Assembly: GCA_016717105.1 (NCBI GenBank)
Contig: JADKGF010000015.1
Span: forward strand, 97,294-161,293
Direction: 5' to 3'
DNA: 64,000 nt
Source: Saprospiraceae bacterium
GTDB lineage: Bacteria; Bacteroidota; Bacteroidia; Chitinophagales; Saprospiraceae
The notes beneath the pieces were generated by a model. It saw only the letters and a program-made list of their open reading frames with translations. It was not told the origin of the DNA and made no database searches. How positions within the stretch are numbered: position 1 is the stretch's first letter; each line of letters opens with the position of its first letter. Below are positions 53,204-62,097 of the stretch, in pieces. The position numbers and the translations under genes are program-made.

Positions 53204-55290
53204 TTATATATTTTCTTTGATTTGATCTGATAGGGTAGAGGAATCTTCATTCCTTTTTATAAAATAATACGTCTCAGTTTGACTTCTTACAGCAATATCG
53301 TTTGTATTTTTTTTATACTTATTGGTTAGTTTCGCATCAATGATTCGCGATTTTACATTGTCATTGAGCTGGATATTGATACAGGTAATGATGGTCTTTG
53401 CGATGTCAGGATCTAGCACAGGAAAAACAGTTTCTACTCTAAAATGCAGATTTCTGACCATCCAATCTGCCGATGAAAGATACACTTCTTGCTTGCCATT
53501 ATTATGAAATATAAATACTCTAGAATGTTCTAGATATCGATCTATAATAGATATGGCTTCGATGTTTTCGCTCATACCTTTTTGTCCAGGCACAAGGCAG
53601 CATATACCTCTGACTATAAGTTTTATTTTTACACCAGCATTAGAAGCATCATACAAGAGATTGATGATTTCCTCATCTTGAAGGCTATTCATTTTGAGAA
53701 TCATTTTGGCTTTTCGACCTTTTTTAGCATTCTCTGTTTCCCTTTTTATAAGGGAGATAAATTTGTCTTTCAGATTGAATAATCCCACACCTAGATACTC
53801 GAATGGTTGTGTCGGCCTTTGTTTCGTTTCCAAAAATGTAAATATCCTAGCTGCTTCAGATGTTATTCTTTTGTCTTTTGTAAATATACCAAAATCAGCA
53901 TACAATTTAGCTGTTTCTTCGTGAAAATTGCCAGTGCCGATGTAAGCGTAGAGTGCTGGTTTTTCATCTTCGATTCGCCTGATTAATGCGAGTTTGGAGT
54001 GTACCTTAAATCCTGGCATACTATAATAGACATTCACACCAGCTTGCTCCAATTCTTCTCCCCATTTTAGATTTGCTTCTTCATCAAATCGGGCTTTAAC
54101 TTCTATAAAGGTACTCACTTGTTTGCCATTTTTTACTGCATTTTTGATGGCAATCATGATTCTAGATATCTTAGCTACCCGATATTGAATGATTTTGATA
54201 TGTGTAACAAATGGGTCACTCGCTGCATCTTCAAATAATCGGATGACCGACTCCATAGCTGTGGTAGGGCGGATGAATCAGGATGTCTTTTTGTTTTATT
54301 TTGTCAAAAACAGAGACAGCATCTTCAAGTTCCGAAATTTTAATCGGTGGTAAGATTGGATCTTTTAAACCTACCAAATTAAAGGAAGGAAATCTGAAAA
54401 AGTCAGAATTATTATGATATCTACCTTCTGGCAATAAGTCCATTGGAGTAATCTCAAAAACATTCATCAGATAACTCAAAAAGTGTTTTGGCATAGTTCT
54501 GTCATACACCAATCTACTTGCCAGTCCAATACTTCTCTTGCTAAGACTTTTTTTAATCTTGGCCAATAAATCTCCTGAATATTCGTCATCTATATATAAC
54601 TCTGCATCCCTTGTCAATTTGATGGAGTAGGAATCTAGAATATTGTACCCTGGAAAAATAAGCCGCACACTATGTCTTACGGCATCATCTAACATAAGGA
54701 TTTGTTTGATTCCTGCATGTTTGCAAGGCAATTCTACGAATCTTGACAAATGATCCGAAGGTATTTTTACAATTGCATATTCTGAAACCGGTTTTACCAC
54801 ATCTTTGCTATGTAGATGCAATGCCAAGTACAAGGCGCCATTATTCAGGAAAGGTTTGATTTTTTTTTCAGCGAGGATCACCGGTTGTACAAATGGAAGT
54901 AAATTCTCATTAAAAAATGTATCTACAAATTCTATCTGTTCTTTATTAAGGTGATGCCATGAAAGTATCTGAATCCCATTTTTCTTAAGTTCTGGAAGCA
55001 GATTCTTCAAAAATTTCACTGAATTTTTTTTGTTGTTCATTTGCAATTTTAAGAATATCCTTTAAGACTATTTCTGGGGAAAAATCCATATTTTTAAACA
55101 TGGATTTATTGGCCCTCACTAAATTGCGGTGATTGGCTACTCGTATTCTGAAAAATTCATCCAAATTGGAAGAATAAATGGCCAAAAATTTTAATCGTTC
55201 TAGCAAAGGAACTGAAGAGTCCATCGCTTCTTGCAACACTCTATGATTGAATGCCAGCCAACTCACGTCCCTATGTATAAGCTTTGCCAT
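53204..55290 (-). CDS. ppk1: Polyphosphate kinase 1 (two frameshifts)
   Basis: The N-terminus [22 protein letters not shown] with [14 protein letters not shown] is the PPK1 N domain. The middle ([33 protein letters not shown]) and the C-terminal phospholipase-D-like domains ([27 protein letters not shown] with the phospho-His, [33 protein letters not shown]) lie in different frames. The joins are at the A8 run (plus 55024-55031) and near 54250, where removing a G gives [19 protein letters not shown]1 makes polyphosphate from ATP. The purB start directly abuts its stop, so they are co-transcribed. Confidence 0.9.
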
Positions 55291-55434
55291 GATAACCGAT
55301 TCTTATGCGCAAAAGTGCGATATTTTTTTTAAGATTACGGCATTTTCATGATTATTTAATACTGGGCGTAACCTATAACGTGACTTTTATCTGGGTTAAC
55401 AATTCGGGTTTTTAAAATAATTAAACTGTTATTC

Positions 55435-56067
55435 TTAAAATTTGAAGCCCAAAGTCAATAGCAGCCTTGAAGGTGTATCAGCAAATGCATAATCGTGGCC
55501 ACCAACAGTGATGTGATCACCGAATTTATCAAAATTACCTTCAAAAAGTAAATCAAGCCTTAATTTCCATAAGTCAACACCTGTACCTGCCTGCCATCCG
55601 TACGTTGCCGATTTGAAGCGCTGCTCATATCCTTTAATATCTACCGCATCCGAAATGCTATTAATAAATAAGTGACCTACAACGCCACCTTGAAATCTCA
55701 AAACGCCTACCTTAAATCCAGCCAATACGGGAATATCCATTGTATTATATTTTTCATTTCTGATGGTATTTATCACACCAGACTCACCATAAGTAGTGAT
55801 ATCGTAAGTTACTTTGTTGCTGTTAAATAGCAAAGAAGGTTCAAGGAAAAGACCAAGAGCGCTCAACCGTGTATAAATGCCAAAATGGTGTCCATAACCA
55901 GCATCGGCAATATGCCAATCTATATTTTGTGTTCCATTTGTTGTAAAAATGCCTTTTTCAGCCAAATCATAGGAACTGACGCCTGCTTTAATACCAAATT
56001 CAATTTGTGCTTGAACGGTCATCATCGTACCTACGACGAAAATACCAAATAAAATTAAATGTCTCAT
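55435..56067 (-). CDS. Outer-membrane beta-barrel protein, PorT/OMP_b-brl-like
   Basis: The 210-residue protein has a signal peptide (ending VQAQ, about residue 21), then alternating strands (IEFGIKAGVSSYDL, HHFGIYTRLSALGLFLEPSLLF, VLAGFKVGVLRFQGGVVGHLF, WQAGTGVDLWKLRLDLLFEG) and a terminal aromatic strand LLLTLGFKF typical of outer-membrane barrels. Small Bacteroidota barrels of this kind have mostly unknown function. Confidence 0.8.
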   Translation of the reverse strand: MRHLILFGIFVVGTMMTVQAQIEFGIKAGVSSYDLAEKGIFTTNGTQNIDWHIADAGYGHHFGIYTRLSALGLFLEPSLLFNSNKVTYDITTYGESGVINTIRNEKYNTMDIPVLAGFKVGVLRFQGGVVGHLFINSISDAVDIKGYEQRFKSATYGWQAGTGVDLWKLRLDLLFEGNFDKFGDHITVGGHDYAFADTPSRLLLTLGFKF

Positions 56068-56315
56068 GATTGTAAGGTTTGTATTTTATGAAAAATTTGG
56101 GGTTACTAAAATTTATATGTTAATAATGTCAAAACTAATGAGGTGATAACGAATAAACAGTTTGAAAATCTGTACTTTTACGCGCTGTTTAACTTTTGTT
56201 TAACCGTTAAGACAGTGATTCATGCATGATAAATGTATGAAAATGAGTATATTGTATTGATTGTTATTAGATAACTTATGACTGTAAAATATAATATAAC
56301 AAAAAGGATGCCGAT

Positions 56316-56939
56316 ATGACGATCAAAGATGTAGAGTTTGTTGCTAGTTTCCCAAAAGAAAGCGCATGTCCTAAAGATGGAAGGCCTGAATTTGCATTTA
56401 TTGGCAGATCTAATGTAGGTAAGTCTTCTCTTATCAATATGCTAACCAATAAAAAAGGCCTAGCAAAAGTTTCAGTTACGCCTGGAAAAACGCAATTGCT
56501 CAATTTTTTTGAAATAAATAATAAATGGTATCTCGTGGACTTGCCCGGTTATGGATATGCAAGGGCATCCAAGGATAAAAAGGATACATTTTCTAAAATG
56601 ATAAGAGGTTACCTCGAAATGCGTACTACCTTATATATTGCCTTTGTACTTATCGATATCAGACATCCACTACAGAAGATTGATCAGGAGTTTCTGGAAT
56701 GGTGTGGAGAAAAAAGTGTACCTTATGCGATCATTTTCACAAAGGCAGATAAACTCGGTAAGAAACAAATTCATGAAAATGTTAAATTTATTGTAGATGA
56801 ATTGTTAATACCCTCGCATGAATTGCCGCCATATTTTATAAGTAGTTCAGAAACGAAACAAGGCAAAGATGAGATCCTTGCTTACATAGATTCTATCTTG
56901 AAAGCTGACTTAACCCAAATCTCCGAACCCATTTTATGA
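56316..56939 (+). CDS. engB: Ribosome biogenesis GTPase EngB (YihA/YsxC)
   Basis: The 207-residue TRAFAC GTPase has G1 GRSNVGKSS (30-38), G3 DLPG (75-78) and G4 TKAD (142-145), with the EngB-specific GYGYARASK. It assists late assembly of the large ribosomal subunit. Its stop overlaps the next start (TTATGACA), suggesting coupling. Confidence 0.95.
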   Translation: MTIKDVEFVASFPKESACPKDGRPEFAFIGRSNVGKSSLINMLTNKKGLAKVSVTPGKTQLLNFFEINNKWYLVDLPGYGYARASKDKKDTFSKMIRGYLEMRTTLYIAFVLIDIRHPLQKIDQEFLEWCGEKSVPYAIIFTKADKLGKKQIHENVKFIVDELLIPSHELPPYFISSSETKQGKDEILAYIDSILKADLTQISEPIL

Positions 56940-58600
56940 CACAGATATTTCCTCATTTAATACCTGAAGTAGCTGATTGGCCTGTTGCAAAACAAAGCAA
57001 AGATAGAGCAAATTTTATTAAGGAATTGGATCAGTTTGTCGAGAAACAAGTTTTAGAGACAAACAAAGGTAATCTCTATGATTTGATTTCAAAATCTATC
57101 TATCTCGAAAACCAAAGGATAAAACTGAATCCTTGGAAAGTGGATCCGCCTGATGAAAAATTGTATTGGAAAAATATTTCAGCAGAACTCGAAGTCAGCG
57201 TGCATAGCGAAGAAAGAGAAGAAAGAGAACTCAATCTACTCAAAAAGATAATCCATCGATACAATGAAGAGATCGTAGGTCATTTTAGTCCCGGTACATT
57301 TCGATTTTCGAGAATCTTCCTTTTATCTTTTTTCAAAAGGATTTTTAATAAATATTTTGACAAAGGTCAGTGGCGATGGGGCAATAAAGCCCAACTCCAA
57401 CAAAAAATCAAGGTTAAAGGCAATGTAGAACTTATCAGAACTTTATTTGAAAAAGGTACTGTAGTAATCTTGCCTACCCATTATTCAAATTTGGATTCTA
57501 TCATGGTTGGCTATGCCATAGATACCAATGTAGGTCTTCCACATTTTTCTTATGGTGCAGGGCTAAATTTGTACAATGTAGAAATGGTCGCCTATTTTAT
57601 CAATAGATTAGGTGCCTTCAGAGTAGATAGGAGAAAGAAAAATCCGATCTATCTCGAATGTCTCAAATCTATGGCCGGATACTCTGTACTCAAAGGTGTC
57701 AATTGTTTGTTCTTCCCAGGTGGTACCAGATCACGAAGTGGACAAACGGAAGATAAACTCAAGTTGGGTTTGATCAGTTCGCTGATTGAAGCACAGCGCT
57801 TGCATATTGAAAATAATGAAGATCGTAAAATCTTTGTCGTACCTTTAAATATTGGTTATCATTTTGTGTTGGAAGCATCACATTTGATAGATCAACACCT
57901 GCAATTAGTAGGTAGAGATAAATATAAAAGAACAAAATCAGGCGGCCCAACATTCGGAAGCATCTTCAAATTTATCAAAGATATCTACGGTAAGTCGTCT
58001 GAAGTGTACATGTCATTCGGAGAGCCGATGGATGTTTTTGGCAACAAGGTGGACAATGATGGTAAGAGTTTTGATAAGTTTGGTCATATTGTGGATACCA
58101 AGGATTACTTCACCTTTGCTGGCGAGTTATCTTCCAATAGTCAGCGTGAAAGTATTTATGCCAAATTGCTAGGCGAATCCGTCGTCGAAGCATATTCAAA
58201 GTATAATGTGATTTTATCAAGTAATGTAGTGGCGTTTTGTGCATTTCATATCATTTATGAAGAATATAAGGAAACAGGATTGCTACAGCTTGTAAATCAA
58301 AAGTATAAGACATTTACAATTACCGCTGACACCTTGGAAGAGAAAGTTCGTATCGTGGTAAATTTGATTTTAGATAAGAAAAATAAAGATTTGGTTACTA
58401 TATCCGATGAATCATGGGACAATGTTTCAGATCTAATAAAAGAAGGAGTTTATAAGCTGGGCATCTATCATGCGGCATCTGTTTTAAAACCAGACAAAAA
58501 GAATAATCTAGTATGCGAAGATATCAGATTGTTATATTTTTATCATAATCGCCTTACAAATTATGGTTTGGAGGAATTGATGGATTGGGAAAAAGTTTAA
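56936..58600 (+). CDS. Glycerolipid acyltransferase with PlsC-type domain
   Basis: The 554-residue protein carries the acyltransferase box HYSNLDS (His182-x4-Asp187), the glycerol-phosphate site INRLGAFRVDRRKK and FFPGGTRSRSG, with a long N-terminal helical region and an extra C-terminal domain of about 200 residues. The length and layout fit PlsB-like glycerol-3-phosphate or 1-acyl-glycerol-3-phosphate acyltransferases of Bacteroidota. It acts at the inner membrane in phospholipid synthesis. It overlaps engB by 4 bp. Confidence 0.87.
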   Translation: MTQIFPHLIPEVADWPVAKQSKDRANFIKELDQFVEKQVLETNKGNLYDLISKSIYLENQRIKLNPWKVDPPDEKLYWKNISAELEVSVHSEEREERELNLLKKIIHRYNEEIVGHFSPGTFRFSRIFLLSFFKRIFNKYFDKGQWRWGNKAQLQQKIKVKGNVELIRTLFEKGTVVILPTHYSNLDSIMVGYAIDTNVGLPHFSYGAGLNLYNVEMVAYFINRLGAFRVDRRKKNPIYLECLKSMAGYSVLKGVNCLFFPGGTRSRSGQTEDKLKLGLISSLIEAQRLHIENNEDRKIFVVPLNIGYHFVLEASHLIDQHLQLVGRDKYKRTKSGGPTFGSIFKFIKDIYGKSSEVYMSFGEPMDVFGNKVDNDGKSFDKFGHIVDTKDYFTFAGELSSNSQRESIYAKLLGESVVEAYSKYNVILSSNVVAFCAFHIIYEEYKETGLLQLVNQKYKTFTITADTLEEKVRIVVNLILDKKNKDLVTISDESWDNVSDLIKEGVYKLGIYHAASVLKPDKKNNLVCEDIRLLYFYHNRLTNYGLEELMDWEKV

Positions 58601-58616
58601 AATTCACAACATACCT

Positions 58617-59163
58617 ATGAATTATATTATTTTTGATTTGGAGGCATCTTGTTGGTTGGGTAGGCCACCGCATGGCGTCAACGAAATTATAGAAATAGGC
58701 GCTGTAAAAGTGAATAATTATGGTGAAGTAACCTCATCTTTTTCAAAATTTGTAAAACCAACCATTAATCCGATATTATCTGATTTTTGTAAAAAACTTA
58801 CGTCAATTTCTCAAAAAGATGTGGACAAAGCAAAAAAATTTCCCGACACCATTCTGGAATTTCAAGATTGGATAGGAGCAGAAGATGATAGTTACGTCTT
58901 GATATCATGGGGCAAATATGACAAGACACAACTTGCAGAAGACTGTATCTTGCACAAACTTGAGACCGAATGGCTGGACTATCACTATAACCTGAAGCCT
59001 GCGTACAAAACATTAAAATCCTTAAAGGATGAGCCGGGATTAAAAAAAAGCAGTCAAGATGGAAGGATTTGAATTCACAGGAATCCATCATCGTGCGATA
59101 TCAGATGCCGAAAATCTTGCCAAGATCTTTATAAAATATTTTAAAGAATGGTCAGTAGGTTGA
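58617..59163 (+). CDS. DEDDh-family 3'-5' exonuclease (frameshift near 3' end)
   Basis: It opens with IIFDLEAS (Asp7, Glu9) and contains NEIIEIGAVKVN and LISWGKYDKTQL. The A8 run at about 59041-59048 shifts the frame; with seven A the protein continues GLKKAVKMEGFEF and gains the essential HHRAISDAENLAKIF (catalytic His and last Asp), ending at 59163. This is the ERI-1/KapD-like subgroup of RNase T/DnaQ-type enzymes. The substrate (RNA or DNA) is not fixed by sequence. It follows the acyltransferase by 16 bp. Confidence 0.85.
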
Positions 59164-59183
59164 TTTTTTCAACATGAAACTGA

Positions 59184-59191
59184 TACCTTTG
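59184..59191 (+). promoter_or_regulatory. Promoter -7 element for rimO
   Basis: TACCTTTG matches TAnnTTTG, 18 bp before the rimO ATG, with a TTG at 59160-59162 placed 21 bp upstream as a -33 element. It overlaps the end of the exonuclease gene when that gene is read in its corrected frame. Confidence 0.55.
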
Positions 59192-59208
59192 TACCTTCAA
59201 AATTAAAC

Positions 59209-60537
59209 ATGAAGACCAAAACAATAATACGAGACAAGGTCAATGTCATCACTTTAGGCTGTTCAAAAAATCTGGTTGACTCCGAAAATCTCATCACACA
59301 ACTCAAAGCAAATGACATAGATGTGGAGCATGAAAGTCAGAATGATGCCAATATCATTATTGTAAATACTTGCGGATTTATAGATCTTGCCAAAGAAGAA
59401 TCTATCAATACTATTGTAGAATATGCAGATATAAAAGCCAAAGGTGGCATTGATAAATTGTATGTTACGGGTTGTCTCTCACAGAGATACAAAGATGATC
59501 TGGAGAAGGAAATTCCTGAGGTCGATGCATTTTTTGGGACACTTGAGCTGCCAGGATTACTTGCAAGACTTAATGCAGATTATAAACATGAACTCATTGG
59601 CGAAAGATCTTTGACAACACCGCAGCATTTTGCCTACATGAAAATATCTGAAGGTTGCAATCGGACGTGTTCGTTTTGCGCTATTCCGCTCATGCGTGGC
59701 AAACATATTTCTCGGTCGATAGAATCCCTGGTCGCTGAGGCAAAGCACTTTGCTTCTATTGGTGTCAAAGAACTAGTGCTTATAGCTCAAGAGCTTACAT
59801 ATTACGGTCTAGACTTATATAAGAAAAGGGCTTTGTCAGAACTACTTGATGCGTTATGTGAAGTCGATGGTATCGAATGGATACGATTACATTATGCTTA
59901 TCCAGGTAAATTTCCATTGGAAGTATTTGATACCATGGCAAAACAACCCAAAGTGTGCAATTATTTGGATATTCCACTACAACATGCATCTGATACCGTT
60001 TTGGATAGAATGAAAAGACAGACTACTTGTGAAGAACAAAGATCACTTATCCAGCATGCTCGCAATCGAGTCCCTGATATTGCGATCAGGACGACATTTT
60101 TGGTCGGATTTCCCGGTGAAAGCGAAGATGAATTTCAGCAATTATGTGATTTTATAGAAGAAATGCGATTTGATCGTGTTGGTGTCTTCCAATATTCGCA
60201 TGAGGAAGATACATCTGGATATCTCTTGGCTGATGATGTCGATGCTGAAACAAAAGTGGCGAGGGCGAACAAAATTATGGAATTACAGCAATCTATCTCG
60301 TTGGATCATAATCAGGAGAAAATAGGACAGACACTTCGGGTACTTTTTGATCGCAAAGAAGGTGAATATTTTATAGGTCGTACAGAATATGACTCTCCAG
60401 AAGTAGATAATGAAGTCTTAGTCCCAGCAAAGGATTACTTCGTACGTATTGGTGATTTTGCTTTGGTAGAGATCACTGATGCAGAAGATTATGATTTGTA
60501 TGGAAAAGTGGTGGAAACACCTATCGTAAATTCATGA
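59209..60537 (+). CDS. rimO: Ribosomal protein S12 methylthiotransferase RimO
   Basis: The 442-residue radical-SAM enzyme has an N-terminal MTTase domain with Cys18 (LGCSKNLVDSE), Cys55 and Cys89 that bind an auxiliary [4Fe-4S] cluster. The radical-SAM motif is CNRTCSFC (Cys150, Cys154, Cys157), and a C-terminal TRAM domain (LRVLFDRKEGEYFIGRTEYDSPEVD) follows. It adds a methylthio group to an aspartate of ribosomal protein S12. RimO and MiaB are close; LGCSKNLVDSE and PEVDNEV fit RimO. Confidence 0.95.
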   Translation: MKTKTIIRDKVNVITLGCSKNLVDSENLITQLKANDIDVEHESQNDANIIIVNTCGFIDLAKEESINTIVEYADIKAKGGIDKLYVTGCLSQRYKDDLEKEIPEVDAFFGTLELPGLLARLNADYKHELIGERSLTTPQHFAYMKISEGCNRTCSFCAIPLMRGKHISRSIESLVAEAKHFASIGVKELVLIAQELTYYGLDLYKKRALSELLDALCEVDGIEWIRLHYAYPGKFPLEVFDTMAKQPKVCNYLDIPLQHASDTVLDRMKRQTTCEEQRSLIQHARNRVPDIAIRTTFLVGFPGESEDEFQQLCDFIEEMRFDRVGVFQYSHEEDTSGYLLADDVDAETKVARANKIMELQQSISLDHNQEKIGQTLRVLFDRKEGEYFIGRTEYDSPEVDNEVLVPAKDYFVRIGDFALVEITDAEDYDLYGKVVETPIVNS

Positions 60538-60661
60538 TATTGACTTATAAGAAATGGATAATTATAGCGAATTTACCAAAATTGAAAGCCCTAAGAGACC
60601 ATATTGGTTTAAAATATTAGCAAATGAATGGGTTATAAAGAAAATAAAACTAAAAAATATT

Positions 60662-61489
60662 ATGTCAATTCAAAAATCAATAATTGTTCAAAATGTTTCA
60701 GTTCAAATAATTACTGTCGATCAGAAAGACTATATTTCTATCACAGATATGGCCAATGCCAAAGAAAATGAAAGTCGTGCTGCTGACATAATTAAAAATT
60801 GGATACGAAACAGATATACTTTAGAGTTTTTAGGAACCTGGGAAAAAATGAACAATCAAGATTTTAAAGTGGTCGAATTCGACCACTTTAAAATGCAAGC
60901 TGGATTAAATACTTTTGTTTTGAGCGTTTCAGAATGGATAGATAAGACCAACGCCATAGGATTTGTTGTAAAAAAAGGTCGATATGGTGGCACTTATGCT
61001 CATAAAGATATTGCATTTGAATTTGGGTCATCGATTAGTGCTGCTTTTAAGTTGTATCTTATTAAAGAGTTTCAACGTCTTAAAGATGATGAAAACGATC
61101 GATTGAAACTCAATTGGAATCTGAATCGCACCTTAGCCAAAATAAATTACCGCATTCATACCGATGCCATTAAATCAAATATTCCTGAAAATCTTAGGAG
61201 CGAACAAATCAGCCATATTTATGCAAATGAAGCAGATGTGCTTAATGTTGCATTGTTTGGAAAAACAGCCAAAAGGTGGAGAGATGAAAATCCTGATACA
61301 GAAGGCAATATAAGAGATTATTCAACCATTGAACAACTTTTGGTATTAGCTAATTTGGAAAGCCTAAATGCAGAATTTATCAAAATGGGTTTATCACAAT
61401 CCGAAAGGTTAGTGAAGTTAAATCAAACGGCTATCAGTCAAATGAAATCTTTGGCCCTAAATGTAAATATTAAAAAACTTAAGTCATAA
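60662..61489 (+). CDS. KilA-N domain protein
   Basis: I place the start at the ATG at 60662 (MSIQKSIIVQNVSVQII), which fits the usual N-terminus; the same frame opens 36 codons earlier at 60554 with a segment I do not recognise. The KilA-N DNA-binding domain covers about residues 15-125 (DYISITDMANAKE, IIKNWIRNRYTLEFLGTWEKMNN, GRYGGTYAHKDIAFEFGSSIS). A helical C-terminal part follows (FKLYLIKEFQRLKDDE). These proteins occur in phages and as scattered chromosomal genes in Bacteroidota. A perfect 34-bp palindrome lies within the coding sequence. Function unknown. Confidence 0.85.
   Translation: MSIQKSIIVQNVSVQIITVDQKDYISITDMANAKENESRAADIIKNWIRNRYTLEFLGTWEKMNNQDFKVVEFDHFKMQAGLNTFVLSVSEWIDKTNAIGFVVKKGRYGGTYAHKDIAFEFGSSISAAFKLYLIKEFQRLKDDENDRLKLNWNLNRTLAKINYRIHTDAIKSNIPENLRSEQISHIYANEADVLNVALFGKTAKRWRDENPDTEGNIRDYSTIEQLLVLANLESLNAEFIKMGLSQSERLVKLNQTAISQMKSLALNVNIKKLKS
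60861..60894. repeat. Perfect 34-bp palindrome inside the KilA-N gene
   Basis: The left arm attttaaagtggtcgaa (60861-60877) is followed without spacer by its exact reverse complement (60878-60894). It encodes DFKVVEFDHFKM in the KilA-N domain. Confidence 0.95.
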
Positions 61490-61533
61490 TGCCATCTTTG
61501 ATCTATTTTCAATTCAATTAAAGATAATACTCT

Positions 61534-61926
61534 ATGTTTACAATAGAACAAATAGAATTAGCACATAGTAAAGTGAAATCTGGAGCAGAATTTCCAAATT
61601 ATATTCAGGAGATTAAAGAAATTGGCGTTGTGGCATTCGAAACATGGGTAAAAGATAGTCATACAACATATTTTGGTAAGGATAATTTTCAGACAACATC
61701 AAATCCTAAATATGCAGAATTGCTTATTTCAGATGATAGTAGCAAAGATAAATTTATTGAATATCTAAAAATCCATCAAAAAGGTGAAACAGACTATTTA
61801 ACATTCTGCAATCACTGTGCTGAAACAGGAATAGAAAAATGGGTAGTACGTCTAGATGCTATGACTTGCATTTATTATGATGTATTAGGCAATGAAATTT
61901 TGGTAGAGACAATTCCTACTAAGTAA
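61534..61926 (+). CDS. DUF1398-family protein
   Basis: The 130-residue protein begins MFTIEQIELAHSKVKSGAEFPNYIQEIKEIGV and contains YLKIHQKGETDYLTFCNHCAETGIEKWVV, features of the DUF1398 (YbcV-like, sometimes named phage envelope protein) family. There is no signal peptide or membrane segment. It lies 44 bp after the KilA-N gene. Function unknown. Confidence 0.85.
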   Translation: MFTIEQIELAHSKVKSGAEFPNYIQEIKEIGVVAFETWVKDSHTTYFGKDNFQTTSNPKYAELLISDDSSKDKFIEYLKIHQKGETDYLTFCNHCAETGIEKWVVRLDAMTCIYYDVLGNEILVETIPTK

Positions 61927-61930
61927 ATTA

Positions 61931-61957
61931 ATACCTTTTTTTGTAAGGTGTTTTATT
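61931..61957 (+). terminator. Weak terminator-like hairpin
   Basis: ACCTT (61933-61937) can pair with AAGGT (61945-61949), followed by GTTTTATT. The stem is short, so this is tentative. Confidence 0.3.
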
Positions 61958-62038
61958 GGTCAATGGCCATTTTCGTTGAGAAATTTGGCAACTATTTTCT
62001 TATAAATAAATAAAACTTCCCATAAATTTAATACTACA

Positions 62039-62072
62039 TTTGCTCGTAATCTAAGGCTATCTGCTATCTTTG
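62039..62072 (+). promoter_or_regulatory. Promoter of alkaline phosphatase gene
   Basis: TTTG at 62039-62042 and TATCTTTG at 62065-62072, 22 bp apart, match the -33 and -7 elements of Bacteroidota promoters. The ATG is 26 bp downstream. Confidence 0.6.
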
Positions 62073-62097
62073 CCTAATCATAAAATGTAATCTGATA

